A DNA stretch of 64,000 nucleotides from Larkinella knui. Lineage in GTDB: Bacteria > Bacteroidota > Bacteroidia > Cytophagales > Spirosomataceae. Position 1 is the stretch's first letter. Each line of letters begins with the position of its first letter. The DNA lies in contig NZ_RQJP01000001.1 of NCBI RefSeq assembly GCF_003858645.1, positions 620,001 through 684,000 of the forward strand, read 5' to 3'. Below the pieces are notes generated by a model. The model was not told the DNA's origin and did no database searches. It saw only the letters and a program-made list of their open reading frames with translations. Shown here one piece after another: positions 1-8,835 of the stretch. The position numbers and the translations under genes were made by a program.

Positions 1-179
1 CCATAGGTGCCAACATTCAGATCGAAGGCGTGATTAGTACCAAAATATTTCCGGACGTTGACCCCCGCTGGTTCGCCGATGCGAAAACCGACGGCCCAAT
101 TGTTGGTCTGGGCGTTGGCTTCCCGGGCAGTTGCCAAGCCAACCAACCATAAAATTAACAGAGCAAAGGTTTTTTTCAT
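1..179 (-). CDS. Secreted or outer-membrane protein, N-terminal part only
   Basis: The gene runs off the left edge; only about 59 residues are visible. The ATG (complement of 177-179) is followed by a clear Sec signal peptide (MKKTFALLILWLVGLA, then an AxAQ-type cleavage region ending EANAQ). The mature part begins with a Gly/Phe-rich strand-like stretch (WAVGFRIGEPAGVNVRKYF) of the kind that opens small outer-membrane beta-barrels in Bacteroidota. It lies 15 bp downstream of hisC on the same strand but is unlikely to be a histidine gene. Family not recognised; the barrel assignment is an inference from the strand pattern. Confidence 0.6.
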   Translation of the reverse strand, partial: MKKTFALLILWLVGLATAREANAQTNNWAVGFRIGEPAGVNVRKYFGTNHAFDLNVGTY

Positions 180-194
180 AGACTTGATAAATAC

Positions 195-1292
195 TTAAAC
201 GGTTGTAGTTAAGCGGTTTTCATAGGCGTTGAGCATCGCCAGCAGTTGTTCGTTTTCCGATTCGGTTCCGACCGTGATGCGCAGACAGCCTTCACACAGT
301 TTGACCCGATGCCGGTCGCGGACAATGATTTGCTGGTTGATCAGGTAATCGAAAACGGCTTTTGGATCGTCAAATTTCACCAGAATGAAATTGGCGTCTG
401 ACGGATAAACGTGACGAACCAGCGGTAAATTGAGCAGATTCGCAATTAATTCTTCCCGTTGGGCCAGAATCCGGGCCACCATCGCGTCTTTGGCCGGAGC
501 CTGACTCAGCGCCTTTAACAACAAGTGCTGCGTCGGGCCGCTCACGTTATACGGCGGTTTAATTTTGTTGAGCACCTCGATCAATGCTTCGGAAGCAAAA
601 CACATCCCCGACCGCAAAGCCGCCAGCCCCCAGGCTTTCGAGAAGGTTTGCAGCACCACCAGATTGGGATATTGATCCAGAAAAGTGGTAAAGGAACGAG
701 TATTGGCAAAATCGATATAGGCTTCGTCGACAACCACCAAGCCGGAAAAGCTGGTTAACAGCGTTACAATAGCGTTCTGGTCGATCAGGTTACCGGTCGG
801 GTTGTTGGGCGAACAGACGAAAAGCAATTTTGTACGGGGCTGAATGGCCGCTAAAACCGCCGGAACATCCACCTGAAAATCCGGAGTCAGCGGGATTTTG
901 ATCAACAGCACATCGTTAACAGCCGCACTGACTTCGTACATTCCGTAGGTTGGGGGCAGAATAAGGATTGAATCGGAGCCGGGGGTGCAGGTGGCCCGAA
1001 CCAGCAAATCGATGGGTTCATCAGAACCGTTGCCGATGAAAATCTGCGTGGGCCGGACGCCTTTTATGGGCGCCAGTCGGGCTTTGATCGCCAGCTGGTG
1101 CGGGTCGGGATACCGGTTATAGTGATCTTCCGACGTCGAACCGTCGAGCGTCGATCCGTCGAGCGTCGAACCGAATGCGTTTTCGTTGGCGTCCAGAAAA
1201 ATACCTTCCTTTCCGGTGTATTCGTCGCGGGCCGAAGAGTAGGGCGTCAGCGTAAGGATGTGGGGGCGGAGAATGGTGTTGAGATCAAACAT
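195..1292 (-). CDS. hisC: Histidinol-phosphate aminotransferase
   Basis: PLP-dependent class I/II aminotransferase that converts imidazole-acetol phosphate and glutamate to histidinol phosphate in cytosolic histidine synthesis. The 365 residues show the N-terminal ANENAFG motif (35-41), YNRYPDP (58-64), SPNNPTG (161-167), DEAY (189-192) and the PLP lysine in TFSKAWG (K219). Length is normal for the family. It is third in hisG-hisD-hisC, all on minus. Oddity: a 15-bp tandem duplication (1143-1172) adds two GSTLD units between ENAFG and HYNRYPDP, lengthening a loop near the active site. Confidence 0.95.
   Translation of the reverse strand: MFDLNTILRPHILTLTPYSSARDEYTGKEGIFLDANENAFGSTLDGSTLDGSTSEDHYNRYPDPHQLAIKARLAPIKGVRPTQIFIGNGSDEPIDLLVRATCTPGSDSILILPPTYGMYEVSAAVNDVLLIKIPLTPDFQVDVPAVLAAIQPRTKLLFVCSPNNPTGNLIDQNAIVTLLTSFSGLVVVDEAYIDFANTRSFTTFLDQYPNLVVLQTFSKAWGLAALRSGMCFASEALIEVLNKIKPPYNVSGPTQHLLLKALSQAPAKDAMVARILAQREELIANLLNLPLVRHVYPSDANFILVKFDDPKAVFDYLINQQIIVRDRHRVKLCEGCLRITVGTESENEQLLAMLNAYENRLTTTV
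1143..1172. repeat. 15-bp tandem duplication inside hisC
   Basis: Two adjacent 15-bp units (1143-1157 and 1158-1172) differ by one base, and a third partial unit lies at 1134-1142. They are in frame and encode GSTLD-GSTLD-GST in the loop between ENAFG and the YNRYPDP motif. The frame is preserved, so hisC stays intact. Confidence 0.85.
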
Positions 1293-1387
1293 AAATCAAA
1301 TCGTAGGGAATCGTCTGTAAAGAAATGGCCTGCCGACCGGGAATGTCGTTGAAATCAGCAGGCTTTGTAACAAATCCATTGCCAGCC

Positions 1388-2656
1388 TCATTCCAAACTC
1401 GCCAGCCGCAGACTCACGGCGTGTTTATGCGCCGTCAACGATTCGGCTTCGGCCATGGCTTCAATGGTGGGCCCCAGGGTTTTAATGCCCTCCCGGGTGA
1501 TGTGCTGAACGGTGATTTTTTTGACGAAACTGTCCAGCGAAACACCACTGTAGGCGCGGGCAAACCCGTTGGTCGGCAACGTGTGATTAGTCCCCGATGC
1601 GTAGTCGCCGGCGGATTCGGGGGTGTAATTACCCAGGAAAATCGACCCGGCATTGACAATCCGTTCGGCAACGGCTTCGGCATTTTCAACGCTCAGGATC
1701 AGGTGTTCAGCGGCATAATCGTTTAGTAAATCAATGGCGTCGTCCTGGGTTTCAACCAGAATCGCCTTGCTGTTTTCGATGGCGTGGGCGGCCAGGTCGC
1801 GACGGGAAAGCCGTTCGAGCTGGCTTATCAGGGCTACGTGAACGGTGGTGATGATGTGCTTGCTGGTCGATACGAGCAACACTTGGCTATCAGACCCGTG
1901 TTCGGCTTGCGAAAGCAAATCGGCAGCAACGAAAGACGGAATCGCGGAATCGTCGGCATAAATAGCCACTTCCGACGGTCCGGCGGGCATGTCGATTGCC
2001 ATACCTTCTTTCGCAACCAGCATTTTGGCCGCCGTAACGTACTGATTTCCAGGGCCAAATATTTTATATACTTTCGGGATCGACTTCGTTCCGTAAGCCA
2101 TGGCCGCAATGGCCTGGGCCCCGCCAATCCGGAAAAGCTGGGTAACGCCCACCAGTTGGGCCGCATACAAAATGGCCGGGTGATCGCTCGGTGTGCAGAG
2201 AATGACTTCCTTACAACCGGCGAGTTGCGCCGGAATCCCCAGCATCAAAACCGTACTGAACAACGGAGCCGTTCCGCCCGGAATGTACAGTCCGACTTTC
2301 TCGATGCCCACGCTGCGACGCCAGCAGGTCACGCCCGGCATGGTTTCAATCTTCTCGACCGGTTGTCGCTGCGCTTCGTGAAAGGTCCGGATGTTTTGAT
2401 AGGCCTGCCGGATGGCGGTTTTCAACTCATCCGAAAGCTGACTTTCGGCGGCTGCCAGATCGCCAGGCTGAAAAGGCAAACCGGTATAAGCAATTTTATC
2501 AAATTTTAGAGACAGTTCCGCCAGTGCCTGATCTCCCTTCGTGCGAACCTGTTCCAGAATGGGGGCGACGGCTTTTTCAATCGCTGCCGTAGATTGAACG
2601 GGCCGGGCCAGCAGCTCGGGCCACTCGGTGCGGTCCGGAAAAGAAAGGATTTTCAT
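1388..2656 (-). CDS. hisD: Histidinol dehydrogenase
   Basis: Zinc- and NAD-dependent enzyme of the last two histidine steps (L-histidinol to L-histidine). Visible family signatures are KIFGPGNQYVTAAK, DMPAGPSE, the metal/substrate block AEHGSDSQ, and YAAEHLIL. The reading frame stays open 13 codons further upstream, but the start at 2656 (MKILSFPDRTEW) is chosen because it matches usual HisD length (422 residues) and the extra codons fall in an intergenic inverted repeat. It lies between hisG (94 bp upstream) and hisC (95 bp downstream). Confidence 0.95.
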   Translation of the reverse strand: MKILSFPDRTEWPELLARPVQSTAAIEKAVAPILEQVRTKGDQALAELSLKFDKIAYTGLPFQPGDLAAAESQLSDELKTAIRQAYQNIRTFHEAQRQPVEKIETMPGVTCWRRSVGIEKVGLYIPGGTAPLFSTVLMLGIPAQLAGCKEVILCTPSDHPAILYAAQLVGVTQLFRIGGAQAIAAMAYGTKSIPKVYKIFGPGNQYVTAAKMLVAKEGMAIDMPAGPSEVAIYADDSAIPSFVAADLLSQAEHGSDSQVLLVSTSKHIITTVHVALISQLERLSRRDLAAHAIENSKAILVETQDDAIDLLNDYAAEHLILSVENAEAVAERIVNAGSIFLGNYTPESAGDYASGTNHTLPTNGFARAYSGVSLDSFVKKITVQHITREGIKTLGPTIEAMAEAESLTAHKHAVSLRLASLE

Positions 2657-2662
2657 ACGTAA

Positions 2663-2743
2663 GACAAAAGAGTATAGACAAGCGAGGAAAGACAAAAAAC
2701 AAAGGCTTGAACGTCTTTTTTCTCTTGTCTACGCTCTCTTGTC
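2663..2743. repeat. Imperfect long inverted repeat between hisG and hisD
   Basis: Arms of about 31 bp (2663-2693 and 2713-2743) pair with roughly six mismatches and contain the words GACAA(A/G)AGAG and TAGACAAG. A related, shorter but perfect, pair occurs at 14771-14830, suggesting a family of intergenic palindromes in this genome. In RNA it could fold within the his transcript. Confidence 0.6.
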
Positions 2744-2749
2744 GATCAA

Positions 2750-3610
2750 TCAATAAATCATTTTTTCAATGGGAATAACCAAAATTCCCTGCGCTCCGGC
2801 AGACCGGATGGCTTCGATGTTTTCCCAAAAATCGTTTTCGTTGATCACCGAATGAACCGAACTCCAGCCTTCGGTGGCCAGGGGCGTAACGGTAGGGCTT
2901 TTCATGCCCGGTAGCAGCGACGTAATCTGATCGAGGGCGTTGTTGGGCGCATTCAACACAATGTACTTATTGTTTTTGGCCGCCTGGACGGCTTTGATGC
3001 GGAACAACAGTTTGTTCAGCAAACTTTGTTTTTCATCCTCCAGCGTTGGCCGGGCAATCAGAATGGCTTCGGAGCGGAAAATGGTTTCCACTTCCTTCAA
3101 CCCATTGCTCAACAGCGTACTTCCCGAACTCACGATGTCGCAAATGGCTTCGGCCAGGCCAATCCCGGGCGCAATTTCGACCGAACCACTAATCTCGTGG
3201 ATCTCGGCCGAAACCTGCTGCTCGCTGAGGTAATTCCCCAGAATGCGCGGATACGAAGTGGCAATACTTTTGCCGTTCAAATCCTGAATACCGTTCCAGT
3301 CGGTACCGCGCGGAATGGCCAGCGACAACCGGCATTTGGAGAAACCCAGCCGATGAACGGTTTCGATCTGGTGCGTAGATTCGACGGCCACGTTTTCACC
3401 GACGATGCCCAGATCGGCCACGCCGTCCTCGACGTAACCCGGAATATCATCGTCGCGCAGGAAAAGAAATTCGGCGGGGAAATTCGACGAAACGGATTTC
3501 AACTTGCCGGTGCCGTAATCGAAACGGATGCCACACTCTTTGAACAACTGGTACGAATCCTCGCTCAGTCGCCCGGACTTTTGTAGAGCAATACGAAGTA
3601 TAGAAGACAC
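2750..3610 (-). CDS. hisG: ATP phosphoribosyltransferase, long form
   Basis: First committed step of histidine synthesis (ATP plus PRPP to phosphoribosyl-ATP), normally feedback-inhibited by histidine. The protein begins LRIALQKSGRLSEDS, contains DLGIVGENV and the PRPP-binding type stretch EAICDIVSSGSTL, and is long enough (286 residues) to carry the C-terminal ACT-like regulatory domain of the HisG-long class. The ORF is open to an ATG at 3679, but the homologous part starts at V-S-S-I-L-R; I therefore use the GTG at 3610. First gene of hisGDC. Confidence 0.9.
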   Translation of the reverse strand: MSSILRIALQKSGRLSEDSYQLFKECGIRFDYGTGKLKSVSSNFPAEFLFLRDDDIPGYVEDGVADLGIVGENVAVESTHQIETVHRLGFSKCRLSLAIPRGTDWNGIQDLNGKSIATSYPRILGNYLSEQQVSAEIHEISGSVEIAPGIGLAEAICDIVSSGSTLLSNGLKEVETIFRSEAILIARPTLEDEKQSLLNKLLFRIKAVQAAKNNKYIVLNAPNNALDQITSLLPGMKSPTVTPLATEGWSSVHSVINENDFWENIEAIRSAGAQGILVIPIEKMIY

Positions 3611-3739
3611 TTTGAATCGGGTCAGAATTTGAAAGCGCAAAGGTACGAAAAAAACGCACCCGCATTGCGACCGTTCCACCAGTTCGGCGGGTTTGTCTAG
3701 GGGCGGGGCCTGGTTCCGTGCGCCGATGGTGGGCCAGGA

Positions 3740-4774
3740 TCAACTAAAATAGCTTTCGGATTTGTACACTTGGTGCGAAACCGTTGCGGATGTAATCGTG
3801 TAGCTAAACCCGGGCTGGACCGAAAAAGCGCCCACCTCGCCCTGGCGGTTCAGCGCAATGAACCCCACCTGAAACTCTTTGGCCCGTAGGGGGTCACGCT
3901 TCACGATTCGCTCGATGGCCCGCCGACAGGCTTCTTTGGGAGCCAGTCCCTGGCGCATGAATTCAACGACCAGATGCGAGCCACACATCCGGATTACTTC
4001 TTCGCCTTGCCCCGAGCAGGTGACAGCCCCCACTTCGTTATCGACGTATAAACCGGCGCCAATGATGGGCGAATCACCGACGCGCCCCCGCATTTTGAAG
4101 CCCATACCGCTGGTCGTACACATGCCGGACAGGTTGCCGGCGGCATCGAGGGCCACCGTCCCCATCGTGTCGTGATTGGGGGTTCCATCGTCCAGTTTGT
4201 TGGGTGCAAAAACGCCTTTGCCCCCGGCATCCGGCCGTTTTTGGTTCTCTACGTTGATAATGGGTTTGTACTCAGATTTTTCCAGCCACTTTCGGTAGGT
4301 CTTTTGAGCCCCGGCAGACAACTTGCCGGATTCGAGTACAAAGCCGTTTTCTACCGCAAATTGCTGGGCTCCTTCACCAACCAGCATGACGTGGGGGGTG
4401 GTGTCCATAATTTTTCGGGCCACCGAAACGGGGTGTTTGATCCGTTCCAGAAACGCAACGGAACCGCAGTTGAACCGGTCGTCCATGATGCAGGAGTCGA
4501 GGGTGACCCGTCCGTCACGGTCGGGATTGCCGCCTAAACCCACGCAGCAATTGATGTCGTTTTCGATGGCAATACCGGCCTGTTCAACGGCATCGATGGC
4601 TTTGCCCCCGCGTTGGAGAACCGGCCAGGCTCCTTTGTTGGCAATGATGCCACTGTCCCAGGTTGAAACTACCAGGGGTTGGCCTGCTGCTTCACCAACC
4701 AAAAGGCGGTTGAAGCTGAAATGCGTCAATGGAAAAAAAGCTCCCAAACGGAGAAAGGATCGCCGGCTTTTCAT
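3740..4774 (-). CDS. N4-(beta-N-acetylglucosaminyl)-L-asparaginase, Tat-exported
   Basis: Ntn-hydrolase of the glycosylasparaginase/isoaspartyl peptidase family, which cleaves the GlcNAc-Asn bond left from N-glycoproteins. The 344-residue precursor autocleaves before a threonine; here the HDTMG motif puts the nucleophile at T203. Other family blocks seen are GGKAIDAVEQAG, GLGGNPDRDG, MRGRVGDSPIIGAG and GxGE. The N-terminus (KSRRSFLRLGAF) is a twin-arginine signal. On minus, 130 bp upstream of hisG, with no functional link to it apparent. Confidence 0.92.
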   Translation of the reverse strand: MKSRRSFLRLGAFFPLTHFSFNRLLVGEAAGQPLVVSTWDSGIIANKGAWPVLQRGGKAIDAVEQAGIAIENDINCCVGLGGNPDRDGRVTLDSCIMDDRFNCGSVAFLERIKHPVSVARKIMDTTPHVMLVGEGAQQFAVENGFVLESGKLSAGAQKTYRKWLEKSEYKPIINVENQKRPDAGGKGVFAPNKLDDGTPNHDTMGTVALDAAGNLSGMCTTSGMGFKMRGRVGDSPIIGAGLYVDNEVGAVTCSGQGEEVIRMCGSHLVVEFMRQGLAPKEACRRAIERIVKRDPLRAKEFQVGFIALNRQGEVGAFSVQPGFSYTITSATVSHQVYKSESYFS

Positions 4775-4839
4775 AAAAGTAAAGATGGGTCAATGAAGAT
4801 GAAATGGAGCGCAAGTTAACAGCTACGATCGGGAGTTCG

Positions 4840-5604
4840 TCACAGCGAATTATAAAAGGTAAAGACGTCCAGCAGGGCCGCGCGATTTTTAAGATCCGGT
4901 TTTTTGTCCTTTAAATACGCGTTGACGGGCTCCTCTTTGTCTTTCATGGCGGCCAGCAGGGCTTTCCGGCCGGGCGAAAACCTGGTGAGGGTTTTGCCGT
5001 CGCTGGTATACCAGATGGCTTCTTTGATCAATTCTGTATCTTTCGAGCCAACGTTCAGGGCAACGTTATAGCTTGGCTTTTTAACGTAAATCTGGTGTCG
5101 GATCAGGAGCCTGAGCTTTCCGTCGTTGACCTGCTCAAAAAAGCCCCGGACATCGGCAGGAGCCCCCACTTCCGTGGCATTGACAAACGTAGTGGTCTGG
5201 CCGTTCCGGTCCATTTTAAATTGTTTCACCCGCTCTCCGCTGACGGCTTTTACGGTTTTGTTTTCCACCAGAAACTCGAGGTCATTGGCCGTAATGTTAT
5301 ACCGAACCGGCACATCGGCAAGCTCCAGAATTGGTTTAACGCCCGGTTTTGCGATATTCTGATAAAATACAACGTTTGTTTTTGCAAAGGTCGTGTCCAG
5401 ATACGGATACCCCAGAATGCGGCCTTCCGGCCCGGCCATCGTATAAATGGGGGTAATGTCGTAATTCGATACTCTGAAGCTGCCGCTCTGATTGAGCAGG
5501 TCACGCGTAACGTTGGGCATCGTGGTTTGGGCACCAGCCACCGAACCACCAAGCAGGAAGATCAGCAGGAGGAATGGACGGGATCGGTAGAAAGTAGTTT
5601 TCAT
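4840..5604 (-). CDS. Secreted protein of unknown function
   Basis: 254 residues with a clear Sec signal peptide (MKTTFYRSRPFLLLIFLLGG, cleavage near AGAQ). The mature protein is soluble-looking, mixed alpha/beta, with no cysteine and no catalytic motif I can recognise. The charged C-terminal third (KDKEEPVNAYLKDKKPDLK) ends in an aromatic tail FTFYNSL. It is followed by the glycosylasparaginase (65 bp) and preceded by the AraC regulator, both on the same strand. Family not recognised. Confidence 0.75.
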   Translation of the reverse strand: MKTTFYRSRPFLLLIFLLGGSVAGAQTTMPNVTRDLLNQSGSFRVSNYDITPIYTMAGPEGRILGYPYLDTTFAKTNVVFYQNIAKPGVKPILELADVPVRYNITANDLEFLVENKTVKAVSGERVKQFKMDRNGQTTTFVNATEVGAPADVRGFFEQVNDGKLRLLIRHQIYVKKPSYNVALNVGSKDTELIKEAIWYTSDGKTLTRFSPGRKALLAAMKDKEEPVNAYLKDKKPDLKNRAALLDVFTFYNSL

Positions 5605-5717
5605 GAAATAATCTCGGTCAGGTTGGTAGTTGCAATGTTAAATGAATCGCCTAAAACTTGCAAATTGGCAAAATGCCCCCCTTCATGCCCCAACAGTTTC
5701 TCTACTTATAGCCTGAT

Positions 5718-6587
5718 CTACACCCCGCGCAGGCGTTGCCGATACCGGGCGGGCGTAACGCCCTGTTTTTTTCGAAAAGCCTGCACAAAATAAGAAATGT
5801 TCTCAAAACCAGCCTGTTCGCTAATGGCGGTGATGCTTTCGTCGGTTCGTGTCAACAGGTCGCAGGCGTACCGGATGCGCAGGTCGGTGACAAACTGGGT
5901 TAGGGTTTGGCCCGTTTGCGATTTGAAATACCGGCAGAAGGCCGCGGAATTCATGTTGGCTAATTCGGCCATTTCGGGCAGCGAAACCGGGGCCCCGACG
6001 CGTTGCATGAGGTGGCCGATCACGCGGCTGAGCCGCTCGCTTTGCCGGGACAACTGCTGATTGGGTACGTACCCCGGCGAAATGGGCCGCACGTTTTCCG
6101 ACCCCGCAATCTGGTCGAGGATGTGCAGCAGGGAGGTCAGTTGAACCAGCCCTTCTTTGAGCAGTAAGTCCCTGAGCTGGTCGGCAATACTGGCGCGCAG
6201 CGGATCGAGGAGCTTCAGGCCGCTGCTGGCCCGGGCGAGAAGCCGCTGAATCGCTTTCGTTTCGGGCAGTTCCCAGAATGCTTCCCCCGCAAACTGGGGC
6301 GAAAACCGGGCAATGATGGCTTCCGCCGGAGCGGTATTCTCCGGTTCGGGATGCACCCGGTCGTTTTTCCAATAATGCGGTAGGTTCGAACCCAGCAAGA
6401 CAATTTCTCCGCCCGAAAACCGCTCCATGTTATGTCCGACAAAGCGCATTCCGGTACTATTGACGACGTAATTCAGTTCAATTTCCGGGTGAAAATGCCA
6501 CGGATTGGTAAAGAGCGGCAACTGCTCATGCCGCAGATCAAAAGAGCGATGGAGCTGTTGAGGAACAAGCAGACGGTCGGGGCGCAT
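5718..6587 (-). CDS. AraC-family transcriptional regulator (cupin + HTH)
   Basis: 289 residues. The N-terminal half is a cupin sensor (HPEIELNYV, ERFSGGEIVLLGSNLPHYW), and the last ~100 residues are two AraC-type helix-turn-helix units (LPEMAELANMNSAAFCRYFK; ITAISEQAGFENISYFVQAF) ending KKQGVTPARYRQRLRG. Such proteins usually sense a sugar. It is divergent from the DUF1080/Gfo-Idh-MocA cluster across a 121-bp gap that contains a nested dyad (6605-6644), so control of that cluster is the likely role. Confidence 0.92.
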   Translation of the reverse strand: MRPDRLLVPQQLHRSFDLRHEQLPLFTNPWHFHPEIELNYVVNSTGMRFVGHNMERFSGGEIVLLGSNLPHYWKNDRVHPEPENTAPAEAIIARFSPQFAGEAFWELPETKAIQRLLARASSGLKLLDPLRASIADQLRDLLLKEGLVQLTSLLHILDQIAGSENVRPISPGYVPNQQLSRQSERLSRVIGHLMQRVGAPVSLPEMAELANMNSAAFCRYFKSQTGQTLTQFVTDLRIRYACDLLTRTDESITAISEQAGFENISYFVQAFRKKQGVTPARYRQRLRGV

Positions 6588-6604
6588 AACGCATTCGCGG
6601 TTTT

Positions 6605-6644
6605 ATTTGCACATAGTTTCCCGGAAAAGGGAATGGATGCAAAT
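6605..6644. promoter_or_regulatory. Nested inverted repeat, candidate operator
   Basis: In the divergent gap between the AraC gene and the DUF1080 gene, ATTTGCA (6605-6611) pairs with TGCAAAT (6638-6644), and inside it TTCCC (6618-6622) pairs with GGGAA (6629-6633), almost on the same centre. Position and symmetry suggest a regulator binding site. Which protein binds is not shown; AraC proteins often prefer direct repeats. Confidence 0.4.
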
Positions 6645-6708
6645 TAAATGATAAAACTGGCAAACCGTCTGTTAAAATAATGAAAGAAAATATCCGATTT
6701 TTGCTGCT

Positions 6709-7446
6709 ATGAACGCGATTGCACTAAAACTTATTCCACTTTGGGTTGGCCTGACGGCGTCGATGGGTATTGCCCAGCCCGCCAACACCCTTAGCCCGGC
6801 CGAACAGAAAGCGGGCTGGCAACTGCTTTTTGACGGTAAAACCACTACCGGCTGGCGGGGGGCTTACGCCGACCGGTTTCCCGCCAAAGGGTGGGTCGTA
6901 AAAGACGGTGAATTGCGCGGTGAACTTCAGGATGGTGCCGAATCGGGTGATGCCGGCGACATTGTAACCCTGAAAAAATACCGCAATTTCGAGCTGGTAT
7001 TCGAGTGGAAGTTAGGCAAAGGGGGCAACAGCGGGGTGAAGTATTTTATTGAAGAACGACTGCCCAAACCGGTTCTGGGTTCGCAGGCGGGGTATGAATA
7101 CCAGCTCATCGATGATGCCGATTACATTTATAATGGGAAACACCTTCCCGAAGATCTCAAAACCGCATCCATCTATGATGTCGTGGCCGCATCCAAACCG
7201 GATGTGAAAATGGGCGTCTGGCATCGGTCGCGCATTGTTGTCAATATGAATCAGATCGAGCACTGGCTCGATGGGGTGAAAGTTCTTACCGCCGACCGAA
7301 CCTCCGATTCGTTTCGCCAGGGCGTGACCGACAGCAAGTTCAAGAGCTATACGGGTTTTGCCGACATTCCAGAAGGCCATATTTTGCTCCAGGATCACGG
7401 CCATAGTGTTGCGTTTCGAACTATAAAAATTAAACCCTACCCATGA
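6709..7446 (+). CDS. DUF1080 (3-keto-disaccharide hydrolase) family protein, exported
   Basis: 245 residues: Sec signal peptide, then one DUF1080/laminin-G-like domain (~30-243) with the usual blocks W-x-L-LFDGKTTTGWRG, KGWVVKDGELRG, FELVFEWKLGKGGNSGVKYF, GYEYQLIDD, W-HRSRIVVN and HWLDGVKV. Members are periplasmic and act on 3-keto-glycosides or similar glucans. Its stop overlaps the next start (ATGA, 4 bp), so it is translationally coupled to the Gfo/Idh/MocA enzyme. It heads a same-strand cluster to 11430. Confidence 0.9.
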   Translation: MNAIALKLIPLWVGLTASMGIAQPANTLSPAEQKAGWQLLFDGKTTTGWRGAYADRFPAKGWVVKDGELRGELQDGAESGDAGDIVTLKKYRNFELVFEWKLGKGGNSGVKYFIEERLPKPVLGSQAGYEYQLIDDADYIYNGKHLPEDLKTASIYDVVAASKPDVKMGVWHRSRIVVNMNQIEHWLDGVKVLTADRTSDSFRQGVTDSKFKSYTGFADIPEGHILLQDHGHSVAFRTIKIKPYP

Positions 7447-8816
7447 ACCGCCGTCATTTTCTTAAAAACAGTGTCGTAGCGGCCAGTGTCGCATCGTCCG
7501 TTGGCATTCCGACGATTGTACCGGCATCGGTATTCGGCAAAAATGCCCCTTCGAACCGCATTTCCATCGGGCTGATCGGGACCGGTCGTCAGGGCTACGG
7601 GCAGAATTTGCAGGGCTCCGATCTCAAAGCCATTGGAGCGCGTATCCCCGGCCTGCTCGATTTGCCCGACGCTCAGGTGGTGGCGGTTTGCGACGTGGAT
7701 AGCTGGCGAATGGACAAGGCCAAAACGACCATTGAAAGTCATTACGCCAAAAAAGCCGATTCGGGCACGTACAAAGGCTGTTCGGCGCACCGTGATTTTC
7801 GGGAAATTATTGCCCGCAAAGACATTGACGCCGTCATGATTTCGACGCCCGACTACTGGCACGTTCCGATGGGAATTCTGGCGGCTAAGGCTAAAAAACA
7901 CATCAGTTGCGAAAAACCGCTCAGTATGAGTGTGCAACAGGGCCGCTCGTTGGTCGACGCCTTGAAAAAATACGGCGTTGTGAATCGGACGGATAGTGAG
8001 TTCCGTTCGGTACGTCCTCAAAATCAAGCCGTTGAGCTGGTTCGGAATGGCGCAATCGGGAAATTGCAAAAGATCGAGATCGCATTCCCGGCTGACCCCG
8101 CGCCCGTGCCGTCGCAGGCCGATATGCCCATACCGAAGGAGCTGGATTATGACATGTGGCTGGGCCCCGCGCCCTATGTTCCGTATACCGACATGCGGGT
8201 TCACACGCCTTTCGACCTCCAGAAACGCCCGAACTGGATGCGGGTCGATACCTACGCCCAGGGCATGATTGCCAATTGGGGTGCCCATTATTTCGACGTG
8301 GCGCAGTGGGCCAACAACAGCGAATATTCGGGGCCGGTCGAAGTGGAAGGGAAAGGCGAATTTCCGAAAAGCCTGTGGAATTCCATGATCAACTTCACAG
8401 TGACTTATCGGTACGCCAACGGCGTCGAGATGACGTGTGAACAAAGCCCGACGAGCAAACCGGGCATCAAATATACCGGTTCGGAAGGCTGGATTCTGGT
8501 CGATAATTACCCCGGAATCATCAGTTGCAGCAATCCGGCGTTGTTAACGTCGAAACCGTCCGAAAGCAGCTCGCTGGATTTGTCGAAAACACTCTGGGAC
8601 AAGGTCGATTTTGTGGAAGCCGTCAAAACCGGTCGCAAAACCCTGGAACCGATTGAAGTAGGTCACCGTACGATTTCGATTTCGCAGATTGGTCTGATTG
8701 CCTGCCAGGTGGGCGGGAAGCTGAACTGGAATCCAGAAAAAGAACTGTTTGTGGGAAACAATGCCGCCAATGCGTTGCTGGCAGCTCCACTGGCGCGGAA
8801 AGAGTGGGCGATGTGA
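7443..8816 (+). CDS. Gfo/Idh/MocA-family NAD(P)-dependent oxidoreductase, Tat-exported
   Basis: 457 residues. The N-terminus NRRHFLKNSVVAASVASS is a twin-arginine signal. A Rossmann domain follows (ISIGLIGTGRQGYG), then the CEKPLS motif typical of the family and the C-terminal GFO/IDH/MocA fold (MIANWGAHYFDVAQW). Such periplasmic enzymes oxidise or reduce sugar carbons using a tightly bound cofactor. Coupled to the upstream DUF1080 gene, with isomerase and dioxygenase genes downstream, it fits a keto-sugar pathway; the substrate cannot be read from sequence. Confidence 0.92.
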   Translation: MNRRHFLKNSVVAASVASSVGIPTIVPASVFGKNAPSNRISIGLIGTGRQGYGQNLQGSDLKAIGARIPGLLDLPDAQVVAVCDVDSWRMDKAKTTIESHYAKKADSGTYKGCSAHRDFREIIARKDIDAVMISTPDYWHVPMGILAAKAKKHISCEKPLSMSVQQGRSLVDALKKYGVVNRTDSEFRSVRPQNQAVELVRNGAIGKLQKIEIAFPADPAPVPSQADMPIPKELDYDMWLGPAPYVPYTDMRVHTPFDLQKRPNWMRVDTYAQGMIANWGAHYFDVAQWANNSEYSGPVEVEGKGEFPKSLWNSMINFTVTYRYANGVEMTCEQSPTSKPGIKYTGSEGWILVDNYPGIISCSNPALLTSKPSESSSLDLSKTLWDKVDFVEAVKTGRKTLEPIEVGHRTISISQIGLIACQVGGKLNWNPEKELFVGNNAANALLAAPLARKEWAM

Positions 8817-8835
8817 CCCTGTCCAACAACGAAAC

